Shown here: in pieces, positions 11,913-22,420 of the stretch
Layout: every line of letters begins with the position of its first letter
Numbering within the stretch: the stretch's first letter is position 1
DNA from: Nemertoderma westbladi
Lineage: Eukaryota; Xenacoelomorpha; Nemertodermatida; Nemertodermatidae
Reading direction: 5' to 3'
NCBI GenBank assembly: GCA_032718475.1
Contig: JAUCBJ010007693.1
Location: 1 to 45,677 of the forward strand
Length of the DNA stretch: 45,677 bases
Position numbers and translations under genes: made by a program
The notes under the pieces: model-generated
The model's input: only the letters and a program-made list of their open reading frames with translations
Told to the model about the DNA's origin: nothing
The model's database searches: none

Positions 11913-11970
11913 ACAAATAGCTTTTACTTGACTCGTACTAACTTCTACGACTTGCTTCACGGGCCGCTAG

Positions 11971-14157
11971 TGTTTTGTTTAAATTCTGTATTTGAACTGT
12001 CTTAGAAGAGTTTATCCTGTGGTAAATTAGAAGTGTGCTTTGGGATTTTGGAAGTTACTAAACTATTATTTCTAGGCTTAGATTGTATATTTGGTACCAA
12101 TTACTTATCTAATTTGCCCATTGGGATTTCAGTAAAATTTATCGCATTTAATTTATATATCAAATATCAAATATCAAATTTATAGCACAGGCAGGTTAAC
12201 GTGTTAACGTGTTACTGTCTTTATTTTAATTTGTCTACAACAATTATTAGTTACAATAATATCATATATGATGTAAACTACATGCACAGGGTCAATTTAT
12301 GTACATTTTATTAATTTTTCATTGATTCACAGCTTATTGCACTAATATAATAAAATTATTCTAGAACATCACAAATTCAATCCCCATTCTTTTATACCCT
12401 TTGTATTGTATGGCTGCTGTATTGGATTATGCTAATCTATGCTAATTATCAATAAAATATATTTCTCAACACATATTTTTTGGATCTTGATATTTTTGGA
12501 TTTTGGATCATAATCCAGACAACAATGAAGAATATTATGAATAACGAAGATGGCGATTCATTAAACATATAATATATATTATTAGTATTAATTGTGTATG
12601 TATGAATATTATTATATTATTAGTATTAATTGTGTATGTATGAATATTATTATATTATTAGTATTAATTTAAAAAATACTACCTATCATAAAAAACATAT
12701 CTATCTATTGTTAAAATCTTTCTTGAGGTTTTCTATATTGATTAGGGTGATTCTTAAGTTGATTGTTATTAATATTGCGATCCTTTATTTTAGTTATATT
12801 TGGCTATCATACAAATACATGAATGAATTATTAACAATAATTATAATAATAATTATGCCTTCTCTATTTTGTCAGATTATGTAAAGTCCATTGAGCAAGT
12901 GATTTAGAACATTCCATAAAGTTATATAATTAAATTTGCCTCATATTGGGTCGCCTAAGGTTTTCCTTGGTTAATGGTAATTTCTTTGCAGTAACGATAT
13001 CGGGGAATTGCAGGATGATTACTGCAGCCCAGTGCATTCTCACAATGTTTTATAAGCAGATTACCATTAGTAAGTGTTGGCAGATTGCAGGTATTCGGTA
13101 GTCAGTCACTTTGATATAAATATAATAGGTTACTGAGATTTGAATTTGTATCTATCACATACGAAATTGTTAGAGGCTGTGTGGAGGAGAGTTTATAAGA
13201 TTTATAATAAAGGTAGTAAGTAGTGAAGAGGGGGTTGCTCCATTAGTGAATGGTGGCAGTGTCTTGCCCCAGTGGATATCCAATGTTAGTATGCAGTGCA
13301 TCAAAATTTTATTGTGTGACTAGTTCACAATAATATGATTACTTAATACTCCTACCCAATTTAGCAATACAAGCCTAGCGAGCTAAGATGAATCCCTTTC
13401 AAATCAATTGAAAAACGCCCTTTTGACTGAGGTATTTAATGAGGCATTCAAGGCGATTATTGATTAATTGATTTCCCTTTTTTTTTTTTTTTTTTCATAA
13501 TATGGGGTAAAATTTCTCAAGCAATTGTAATTATCAGATTAGAGGCAGTCACTGCCTAAGTTTTTGGCTGATAATAGGGCTTGCATAAGCGTTGAAAGGA
13601 AATGCATAAACTAAGCGCGGCTCTCTACTGTACGAGGACCAAACAAAAGTAGACTACCTACAAATAAATAAATACTCATAAATATGGCAATTTATAAGAG
13701 CACCAATTAAACTCAGATTGTACATAAAAGTTACACTTGAGGGAGCATCCTGAGTTGCACTTGAGGATGCTTTTAAGGGTCATCATTCCCTCTCCTTTTT
13801 TGTAATATATTTCTTTAATTTGTTTTTGGAAGACCGAAAGTGATTCTGTTTGTCTGCAGATTCAGCTGGCTGTGCGCTCCAACCAGAAAATTGGAGGGGG
13901 AGCCAATTTACCAATATTGGCCGGAAGTGACATATATACCAGGAGAAAGGATATATGATGTGGTTAGAGTAAGGAAAGCTATTAGTTGGACCAATCAGAA
14001 TCAGTCCACCTACAGTGACCCAGGGGCCAACATTCATAGCTCAAGGGTATAGCCAAGTGGTGTGATCTGTAGAGTGATCAATGGGAGGAGGGCACTTGCA
14101 TCAACCCCTAGGCTACCATTGGTACATTGACCTAATGGAAGCAATTTTGTTGGTTAT
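11971..14157. other. Intergenic, no gene; 38-bp tandem repeat and T-run
   Basis: ATTAGTATTAAT starts 38-bp repeats at about 12581, 12619 and 12657. A T-run of 18 is at 13478-13495. The segment 13780-14110 is less AT-rich and has a 70-codon frame, but no domain or splice pattern was recognised. Confidence 0.55.
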
Positions 14158-14993
14158 TAGGAACCGAGAGGTTCATTACTGTAAGAATTGCTCGTGGCTG
14201 GCTGGCTGGCTGGCTGGCTAATCTATAGCCAAAACTACTCTAACGATTTTGATGAAATTTTCACAGCGGCTAGATACCGCGATTCTAAGGTCCCTGGTAT
14301 GTTCCGCTATTTCGTCCATGAGCCGTGGGCTCGAAAAATAGACATAAACGAAAAAACGCCATAGGCGCAATGATAAAAACACCAGCTGGCACTCATGAAA
14401 AATGGATAGAGATGGCCTAGTAATGCTATTCTATAGGAATGGCCACCTAACAAGGAAATGCTTTCTGTGCCAAGTATTATCCTCACTCTACAACTCAGAC
14501 AGTAAGCAAACAAAAGCCGTGGGATTCTAATGTATTACATCATAAGCTGATTGCTCTCCCAATAGCCCTCACACACTCACTGAATCGAATGAAATCCTAT
14601 ATCTATTAGCTTAATGCGAATAGCTGGTAAGCTGAATGCCATTTTAGTTATTGTGTACTGTTGATTGCAGAGTTGACTGCTATGTTGTATGTATTTAATT
14701 AAAATAATTTTCGATTTTCGATCGAAGTTAATTTGGGATTACTTTCTATCAGATGTAAGCAAAGCTGTTCAATGGGGTGGGTCATGGGACCCAAATATAG
14801 TACATTATGCATGGCAAACATTAATAAAATCATTCAGTCAACCTGGAGGGTATTTGCTTCGTTAACTCTACTGTGCGAAAAACGAATTCATAATGTTACC
14901 CATACTTCAGGTGAATGAATTTTTAGATATTTGTACTGAAGGCAAGGATTTCTGATATAATTAAAATACAAGATAGGGGCTTGTTTCGATATA

Positions 14994-15235
14994 TGTAGTT
15001 GCGCCCTTCTAGCAGCACGTGAGATAATCAAATAATAGACACAATGCTTGACTTTGTCCCTTCGAGCAGCACGTGAGTTTTGCTTTGACCCTTCGATATA
15101 TGTATTTGCACCCTTCGAGCAGCACGTGAATTACATCAAATAATATACACATTGTTTGACTTTGTCCCTTCGAGCAGCACGTGAGTTTTGCTTTGACCCT
15201 TCGATATATGTATTTGCGCCCTTCGAGCAGCACGG
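14994..15235 (+). repeat. 107-bp tandem repeat inside H1 (CTTCGAGCAGCACGTGA)
   Basis: TTGCRCCCTTCKAGCAGCACGTG recurs at about 15000, 15107 and 15214, and a second CCCTTCGAGCAGCACGTGAG lies within each period. The same repeat occupies the same place in H5 (21053-21260), so it belongs to the type I element. Confidence 0.85.
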
Positions 15236-15247
15236 GGAGTCTACTCA

Positions 15248-15669
15248 GACCGAGCCGAGCCGAGCTGAGCCAAGCCAAGCCAGCCGAGCCGAGCCGAGCC
15301 AGAGCCGAGCCGAGCCGAGCCGAGCCGAGCCGAGCCGAGCCGAGCCGAGCCGAGCCGAGCCGAGCCGAGCCGAGCCGAGCCGAGCCGAGCCGAGCCGAGC
15401 CGAGCCGAGCCGAGCCGAGCCGAGCCGAGCCGAGCCGAGCCGAGCCGAGCCGAGCCGAGCCGAGCCGAGCCGAGCCGAACCGAGCCGAACCGAGCCGAGC
15501 CGAACCGAACCGAGCCGAGCCGAGCCGAGCCAAGCCGAGCCGAGCCGAACCGAGCCAAGCCGAACCGAGCCGAGCCGAGCCGAACCGAGCCGAGCCGAAC
15601 CGAGCCGAGCCGAGCCGATCAAGCCAAGTCGAACTTAATCGTGCCCAATCGTGCACGACCGAGCCGAGC
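15248..15669. repeat. (GAGCC)n pentanucleotide satellite inside H1
   Basis: Roughly 80 GAGCC/GAACC pentamers. The array is almost pure in the centre (15308-15475) and increasingly variant at both edges (AAGCC, GAACC, GATCA). Because 5 is not a multiple of 3 and the unit lacks stops, all frames stay open on both strands, giving AEPSR-type and GSARL-type pseudo-proteins. These should not be annotated as genes. Confidence 0.95.
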
Positions 15670-15734
15670 TCGTTGTCTCTTTTATTTGAAATAAAAAGTC
15701 GGTTCCTTATCGGGCCGCTAGGCCCGTCACTAGT

Positions 15735-17233
15735 TAGGAACCGAGAGGTTCATTACTGTAAGAATTGTTGGCTGATTGACTGGCTGGCTGGCTGGCTGGC
15801 TAATCTATAGCCAAAACTACTCTAACGATTTTGATGAAATTTTCACAGCGGCTGGATACCGCGATTCTAAGGTCCCTGGTATGTTCCGCTATTTCGTCCA
15901 TGAGCCGTGGGCTCGAAAAATAGACATAAACGAAAAAACGCCATAGGCGCAATGGTAAAATAGCACCAATAACAGCTGGTGTCGTGATGAAAAATGGCTT
16001 ATGTAATGCATTTCTACAGAAGGCTTAGTAATAAATCGATGAGGTTGCCAAGATTATTATACTCAGTACACCCATACTGTTTGTATAGGCCACCACTCTC
16101 TGTCAAAGCAAACATTATTAACTGGTTGGTTTAGTTTGAAATCTAATATCGCCTCAGCTGAATTACTCTTCCCAATGCAATCTATGGGAATATCTCACTC
16201 TGCTAATGTAAGCTGAATGACTGTTACGTACACAGTGAGTTGGCTACATTAATGCCAACATTATTGCAAAATGTTTTATTGTTGGATTACTCTCTGTCAG
16301 TCACCCCTTCAGAACATTGTATAGGGAATTTACTTTAGTTTACTCTACTGTGCCATTCAGCTGAATGGATTTGAGCGATTGCCAAGTTACAGAGTTGGAT
16401 CATTCTCTGACCATAGGCAAAGACATCAAATCTTTTTAAAAATATACTTTTTCCATGTTTTTTTTTCTGACCAAAAATTTCAAAAAAAAATTTTTCGTAG
16501 CCAGTACTGCCAATCGATTCGCCATCAAAAATAACGCAAAAAATTTTTTTTGCAAAATTTTAAATTACTGTAAATTTTTGGCGACTGGGGGGGGGTCAAT
16601 TTTTTTCGATCCGCTATAACTCCGGAACGCCTTGTCCAAATTCGATGGGGTTTTCATTTTTCAACTTAATTCGATGTCCTCTTTCAGCCTATCCATGTTT
16701 CGAAACCCCAAACAGCGCCGTTCAAAAATTAATTTTTTCTAGTTCTAGAATTTTACAAATTTCAAAAAAGTTGCAGTATTTTATTAACGCCTTTACGGAA
16801 TTCGATAGCGTTTTCGATTTTTATATTAAACGCAATATCCTGAATCTCACTAGCCTAGTTTCGCGTCACCAATGCCAAGACTTCATACTTTTTGAGGAAA
16901 ATTTTTCTAGAATAATTTTTATTTAATTACATTTATCGCGATTTCTTATTACTGATTGCACATGAATTGATGGAGTTTTCAATTTATTAACTAAACACGA
17001 TATTGCGCATCGCACCAGCGTGGTTTCGAAATTCCAAAACGAGGTCTTCACTAGTTGCAGGGCGATTTTGTTCTAGAATTGAGCAACTAATAATGGATCG
17101 AATTTATTAATAATTATTGTATGAAATATGATTGTATTTTTAGAAAATTATTAGTTCTATACTAATTCTCGTTGTCTCTTTTATTTAAAATAAAAAGTCG
17201 GTTCCTTATCGGGCCGCTAGGCCCGTCACTAGT
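15735..17233 (+). mobile_element. Family 1 rolling-circle-like element H2 (type II interior)
   Basis: Begins directly at the last base of H1 with TAGGAACCGAGAGGTTCA and a (CTGG)n microsatellite. It ends TCGGTTCCTTAT, hairpin 17210-17225, TCACTAGT. The interior differs from H1: after the shared CTCTAACGATTTTGATGAAA block it has TACAGAGTTGGATCATTCTC, a G8-9 run, and ATTCGATGGGGTTTTCATTT. These are the same as in H3 and H4 at high identity. The short plus-strand frame starting MGFSFFNLIRCPLSAYPCF is repeated in H3 and H4. It has no recognised domain and is probably repeat sequence, not a gene. Confidence 0.75.
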
Positions 17234-18745
17234 TAGGAACCGAGAGGTTCATTAGGAACCGAGAGGTTCATTACTGTAAGAATTGTTTGCTGATTGATTG
17301 ATTGACTGGCTGGCTGATCTACAGCCAAAACTACTCTAACGATTTTGATGAAATTTTCACAGCGGCTAGATACCGCGATTCTAAGGTCCCTGGTATGTTC
17401 CGCTATTTCGTCCATGAGCCGTGGGCTCGAAAAATAGACATAAACGAAAAAACGCCATAGGCGCAATGGTAAAATAACACCAATAACAGCTGGTGTCGTG
17501 ATGAAAAATGGCTTATGTAATGGATTTCTACACAAGGCTTAGTATAAATCGATGAGGTTGCCAAGATTATTGTACTCAGTACACCCCTACTGTTTGTTTA
17601 GGCCCTAGGACACTCTGTCAAAGCAAATATTAACTGGTTGATTTAGTTTGAAATCTATTATCGCCTCAGCTGAATTACTCTTCCCAATGCATTCTATGGG
17701 AATATCTCACTCTGCTAATGCAAGCTGAATGACTGTTACGTACACAGTGAGTTGGCTACATTAATGCCAACATTATTGCAAAATGTTTTATTGTTGGATT
17801 ACTCTCTGTCAGTCACCCCTTCAGAACATTGTATAGGGAATTTACTTTAGTTTACTCTACTGTGCCATTCAGCTGAATGGATTTGAGCGATTGCCAAGTT
17901 ACAGAGTTGGATCATTCTCTGACTATAGGCAAAGACATCAAATCTTTTTAAAACGATACTTTTTCCATGTTTTTTTTTCTGACCAAAAATTTCAAAAAAA
18001 ATTTTTTCGTAGCCAGTACTGCCAATCGATTCGCCATCAAAAATAACGCAAAAAATTTTTTTTGCAAAATTTTAAATTACTGTAAATTTTTGGCGACTGG
18101 GGGGGGGTCAATTTTTTTCGATCCGCTATAGCTCCGGAACGCTTTGTCCAAATTCGATGGGGTTTTCATTTTTCAACTTAATTCGATGTCCTCTTTCAGC
18201 CTATCCATGTTTTGAAAACCCAAACAGCGCCGTTCAAAAATTAATTTTTTCTAGTTCTAGAATTTTACAAATTTCAAAAAAGTTGCAGTATTTTATTAAC
18301 GCCTTTACGGAATTCGATATCGTTTTCGATTTTTATATTAAACGCAATATCCTGAATCTCACTAGCCTAGTTTCGCGTCACCAATGCCAAGACTTCATAC
18401 TTTTTGAGAAAAATTTTTCTAGAATAATTTTTATTTAATTACATTTATCGCGATTTCTTATTACTGGTTGCACATGAATTGATGGAGTTTTCGATTTATT
18501 AACTAAACACGATATCGCGCATCGCACCAGCGTGGTTTCGAAATTCCAAAACGAGGTCTTCACTAGTTGCAGGTCGATTTTGTTCTAGAATTGAGCAACT
18601 AATAATAGATCGAATTTATTAATAATTATTGTATGAAATATGATTGTATTTTTACATAATTATTAGTTCTATACTAATTCTCGTTGTCTCTTTTATTTAA
18701 AATAAAAAGTCGGTTCCTTATCGGGCCGCTAGGCCCGTCACTAGT
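17234..18745 (+). mobile_element. Family 1 rolling-circle-like element H3 (type II), with doubled 5' terminus
   Basis: Same type II interior and 3' end (hairpin 18722-18737) as H2. The first 19 bases, TTAGGAACCGAGAGGTTCA, occur twice in tandem (17233-17251 and 17252-17270) before TTACTGTAAG. This is the only unit with two 5' tips. Confidence 0.75.
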
Positions 18746-20224
18746 TACTGTAAGAATTGCTCGTGACTGACTGACTGACTGGCTGGCTGGCTGATCTACA
18801 ACCAAAACTACTCTAACGATTTTGATGAAATTTTCACAGCGGCTAGATACCGCGATTCTAAGGTCCCTGGCATGATCGGCTACTCCGTCCATAGCCTCTG
18901 GGCTCGAAAAATAGAGAACGAAAAAACGCCATAGGCGCAATAGTAAAATAACACCAATGACAGCTGGTGTCCTGATGAAAAATGGCTTATGTAATGCATT
19001 TCTACACAAGGCTTAGTAATAAATCGATGAGGTTGCCAAGATTATTATACTCAGTACACCCATACTGTTTGTATAGGCCACCACTCTCTGTCAAAGCAAA
19101 CATTAACTTGTTGGTTTAGTTTGAAATCTAATATCGCCTCAGCTGAATTACTCTTCCCAATGCAATCTATGGGAATATCTCACTCTGCTAATGTAAGCTG
19201 AATGACTGTTAAGTACACAGTGAGTTGGCTACATTAATGCCAACATTATTGCAAAATGTTTTATTGTTGGATTACTCTCTGTCAGTCTCCCCTTCAGAAC
19301 ATTGTATAGGGAATTTACTTTAGTTTACTCTACTGTGCCATTCAGCTGAATGGATTTGAGCGATTGCCAAGTACAGAGTTGGATCATTCTCTGACCATAG
19401 GCAAAGACATCAAATCTTTTTTAAAATATACTTTTTCCATGTTTTTTTTCTGACCAAAAATTTCAAAAAAAAAATTTTTTGTAGCCAGTACTGCCAATCG
19501 ATTCGCCATCAAAAATAACGCAAAAATTTTTTTTTGCAAAATTTTAAATTACTGTAAATTTTTGGCGACTGGGGGGGGTCAATTTTTTTCGATTCGCTAT
19601 AACTCCGGAACGCTTTGTCCAAATTCGATGGGGTTTTCATTTTTCAACTTAATTCGATGTCCTCTTTCAGCCTATCCATGTTTCGAAACCCCAAACAACG
19701 CCGTTCAAAAATTATTTTTTTCTAGTTCTAGAATTTTACAAATTTCAAAAAAGTTGCAGTATTTTATTAACGCCTTTACGGAATTCGATAACGTTTTCGA
19801 TTTTTATATTAAACGCAATATCCTGAATCTCACTAGCCTAGTTTCGCGTCACCAATGCCAAGACTTCATACTTTTTGAGGAAAATTTTTCTAGAATAATA
19901 TTTATTTAATTACATTTATCGCGATTTCTTATTACTGGTTGCACATGAATTGATGGAGTTTTCAATTTATTAACTAAACACGATATCGCGCATCGCACCA
20001 GCGTGGTTTCGAAATTCTAAAACGAGGTCTTCACTAGTTGCAGGTCGATTTTGTTCTAGAATTGAGAAACTAATAATACTGTAGATCGAATTTATTAATA
20101 ATTATTGTATGAAATATGATTGTATTTCTAGATAATTATTAGTTCTATACTAATTCTCGTTGTCTCTTTTATTTAATAAAATAAAAAGTCGGTTCCTTAT
20201 CGGGCCGCTAGGCCCGTCACTAGT
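18746..20224 (+). mobile_element. Family 1 rolling-circle-like element H4 (type II), lacking its 5' terminus
   Basis: The H3 3' end CACTAG is followed at once by TTACTGTAAGAATTG, so exactly the 19-bp 5' tip that carries the inverted repeat is missing. The remainder matches H2 and H3, with the 3' hairpin at 20201-20216 and CTAGT end. A small local replacement (CATGATCGGCTACTCCGTCC instead of CATGTTCCGCTATTTCGTCC) lies at about 18871. Confidence 0.75.
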
Positions 20225-21052
20225 TAGGAACCGAGAGGTTCATTACTGTAAGAATTGTTAGCTGACTGGCTGACTGGCTGGCTGGCTAATCTATAGCCAA
20301 AACTACTCTAACGATTTTGATGAAATTTTCACAGCGGCTAGATATCGCGATTCTAAGGTCCCTGGTATGTTCCGCTATTTCGTCCATGAGCCGTGGGCTC
20401 GAAAAATAGACATAAACGAAAAAACGCCATAGGCGCAATGATAAAAACACCAGCTGGCACTCATGAAAAATGGATAGAGATAGCCTAGTAATGCTATTCT
20501 ATAGGAATGGCCACCTAACAAGGAAATGCTTTCTCTGCCAAGTATTATCCTCACTCTACAACTCAGACAGTAAGCAAACAAAAGCCATGGGATTCTAATG
20601 TATTACATCATAAGCTGATTGCTCTCCTAATAGCCCTCACACACTCACTGAATCCAATGAAATCGAATATCTATTAGCTTAATGCGAATAGCTGGTAAGC
20701 TGAATGCCATTTTAGTTATTGTGTAGGCCTACTACTGTTGACTGTAGAGTAGACTGCTATGTTGCATGTATTTAATTAAAATAATTTTCGTAGAGGGAAG
20801 TTAATTTAGGATTACTCTCTATCAGATGTAAGCAAAGCTGTTCAATGGGGTGGGTCATGGGACCCAAATATAGTGCATTATGCATGGCAACGATTTCTGA
20901 TATAATTAAAATACAAATTGATTTATTTTTATTTTATATCTATTTTATTGATAAAATAATAATATGATTTTACCGAATTTCATTTACCCCGTTGGGGAGT
21001 GTATATTATTATATTATTATTAAAATACAAGACAGGGGCTTGTTTCGATATA

Positions 21053-21260
21053 TGTAGTTGCGCCCTTCGAGCAGCACGTGAGTTAATCAAATATTAGACA
21101 CAATGTTTGACTTTGTCCCTTCTAGCAGCACGTGAGTTTTGCTTTGACCCTTGATATATGATGTTGTGCCCTTCGAGCAGCACGTGAGTTACATCAAATA
21201 ATAGACACACTGTTTGACTTTGTCCCTTCGAGCAGCACGTGAGTTTGGCTTTGACCCTTC
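21053..21260 (+). repeat. 107-bp-type tandem repeat inside H5
   Basis: CCCTTCGAGCAGCACGTGAG-type words at about 21062, 21116, 21169 and 21225, orthologous in position to 14994-15235 in H1. Confidence 0.8.
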
Positions 21261-21279
21261 CAACAGCGTGTGTCAATTG

Positions 21280-22345
21280 AGCCGAATCATACTGATCCAG
21301 CCGAATAGAACCAATCGAGGCGATCAAGCCGAGTCGAGCCCAATTGAGCCGAGTCAAGCCGAACGGAGCCGAGTTGAGCCCAATCAAACCTAGTCGAGCC
21401 AGACTGAGGCGAGGCAAGCCCAATCGAGTCGAGTCGAGCCCAATAGAGCCGAGTCGAGCCCAATCAATCCTAGTCGAGCCTAATTGAGCCGGACCGAGCC
21501 AAGTCGAGCCCAATCGATCCAAACTGAGCCAAGTTGAGACAAATCGAGCCGAGTCAAGCCCAATCAATCCCAATCGAGCCGAGTCGAGCGGATTGAGCCC
21601 AATTGAGCCAAGTCGAGCCAGACCGAGCCGAGTCGAACCCAATCGAGCCGAATCGAGCTGAGTCGACTCAGACCGAGCCGAGCCGAGCCCAATTAAGCCG
21701 TGTCATGCCAAATTGAGCCGGACTGAGTCGAGTCGAGCCCAATCAAGCCGAGTCGAGCCCAATCGAATCGAGTCGAGCCCAATAGAGCCGATTCGAGCCC
21801 AATCAAGCCTAAGTCGAGCCCAATCGAGCCGAGTCGAGCGGATTGAGCCCAATTGAGCCAAGTCGAGCCAGACCGAGCCGAGTCGAACCCAATCGAGCCG
21901 AATTGAGCTGAGTCGACTCAGACCGAGCCGAGCCGAGCCCAATTAAGCCGTGTCACGCCAAATTGAGCCGGACTGAGTCGAGTCGAGCCCAATCAAGCCG
22001 AGTCGAGCCCAATCGAATCGAGTCGAGCCCAATAGAGCCGATTCGAGCCCAATCAAGCCTAAGTCGAGCCCAATCGAGCCGGACTGAGCCAAGTTGAGCC
22101 ACATCAAGCCCAATCAATCCCAATCGAGCCGATTCGAGCCCAATCGAGCCGAGTCCAGCCCAATCGAGCCAATTCGAGCCAAATCGAGCCGGACCGAGCC
22201 GAGTCGAACCCACTGACCCAATCAAGCCGATTGTGCCGAATTGAGATGTGTCAAGTCGAGTCCAATCAAGCCGAGTCTAGCCCAATCGAGCCAAACCGAG
22301 CCGATCAATCCAAGTCGAACTGAATCGAGCCCAATCGTGCCAGAC
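21280..22345. repeat. Degenerate GAGCC-derived satellite with 250-bp duplication inside H5
   Basis: Mixed 5- and 10-bp words (GAGCC, GAGTC, CAATC) with a dominant GAGCCGAGTCGAGCCCAATC pattern. A 250-bp block starting at 21591 is repeated almost exactly from 21841 to about 22080, which is a recent segmental duplication inside the array. It sits at the same element position as the pure pentamer in H1. Confidence 0.9.
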
Positions 22346-22420
22346 AGAGCCGAGCTCATTGTTTCTTTTATTTGAAATAAAAAGTCGGTTCCTTATCGGG
22401 CCGCTAGGCCCGTCACTAGT

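Larger units (their letters stand above)
9752..11970 (+). mobile_element. Family 2 rolling-circle-like element, copy B1 (carries a LINE insertion)
   Basis: Starts TTAGCAAGTCGTTAG and ends with ACGACTTGCT followed by CACGGGCCGCTAG. AGCAAGTCGT and ACGACTTGCT are inverted repeats, one at the 5' tip and one just inside the 3' hairpin. This is the asymmetric TIR layout described for Helentrons and their noncoding derivatives (HINEs). A GCTACTG microsatellite lies near the 5' end, followed by the block CTCTAACGATTTTGATGAAA and CCATAGGCGCAAT..ACACCAGCTGGCA. The closest relative in the window is copy B2 at 22421-23557. The 3' hairpin has lost its right arm (GCCCGTCTCTAG missing). No Rep or helicase ORF is present, so it is nonautonomous. 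The LINE at 10588-11900 was inserted later. Confidence 0.72.
14158..15734 (+). mobile_element. Family 1 rolling-circle-like element H1 (type I, with GAGCC satellite)
   Basis: 5' end TTAGGAACCGAGAGGTTCA, then TTACTGTAAGAATTG and a (GGCT)n microsatellite, then the shared block CTCTAACGATTTTGATGAAA. The 3' end is TCGGTTCCTTAT, the hairpin CGGGCC-GCTA-GGCCCG (15711-15726), then TCACTAGT. TAGGAACCGA at the 5' tip is the inverted repeat of TCGGTTCCTTA next to the 3' hairpin. This asymmetric TIR plus terminal hairpin and a T/T junction is the published Helentron/HINE layout. The interior has type I sequence (GAATGCCATTTTAGTTATTG region), 107-bp repeats and a GAGCC array. No protein-coding capacity is seen; a trans-acting Rep-helicase would be needed for movement. 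Confidence 0.75.
20225..22420 (+). mobile_element. Family 1 rolling-circle-like element H5 (type I, with degenerate GAGCC array)
   Basis: 5' tip TAGGAACCGAGAGGTTCA, then CTGG/CTGA microsatellite, shared block, type I interior closely matching H1 (20440-20890), the 107-bp repeat, a long GAGCC-derived array and the same 3' end (hairpin 22397-22412, CTAGT). About 130 bp at 20895-21030 differ from H1 and include a TA-rich patch. It is followed directly by family 2 element B2. Confidence 0.75.

Noticed and set aside
13840-14052. 70-codon frame in a less AT-rich patch left of element H1
   Set aside because: No domain, no splice sites of note, and an overlapping frame of similar length on the other strand.
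15009-15810. Long open frames of AEPSR-type (plus strand) and GSARL-type (minus strand) repeats
   Set aside because: They are the unavoidable translation of a stop-free pentanucleotide satellite in all frames on both strands, inside a transposon.
16645-19909. Plus-strand frames starting MGFSFFNLIRCPLSAYPCF at three sites as a possible gene family
   Set aside because: They are the same part of three near-identical type II elements (H2-H4). They are short, with no recognised domain, and identity extends equally outside the frame.
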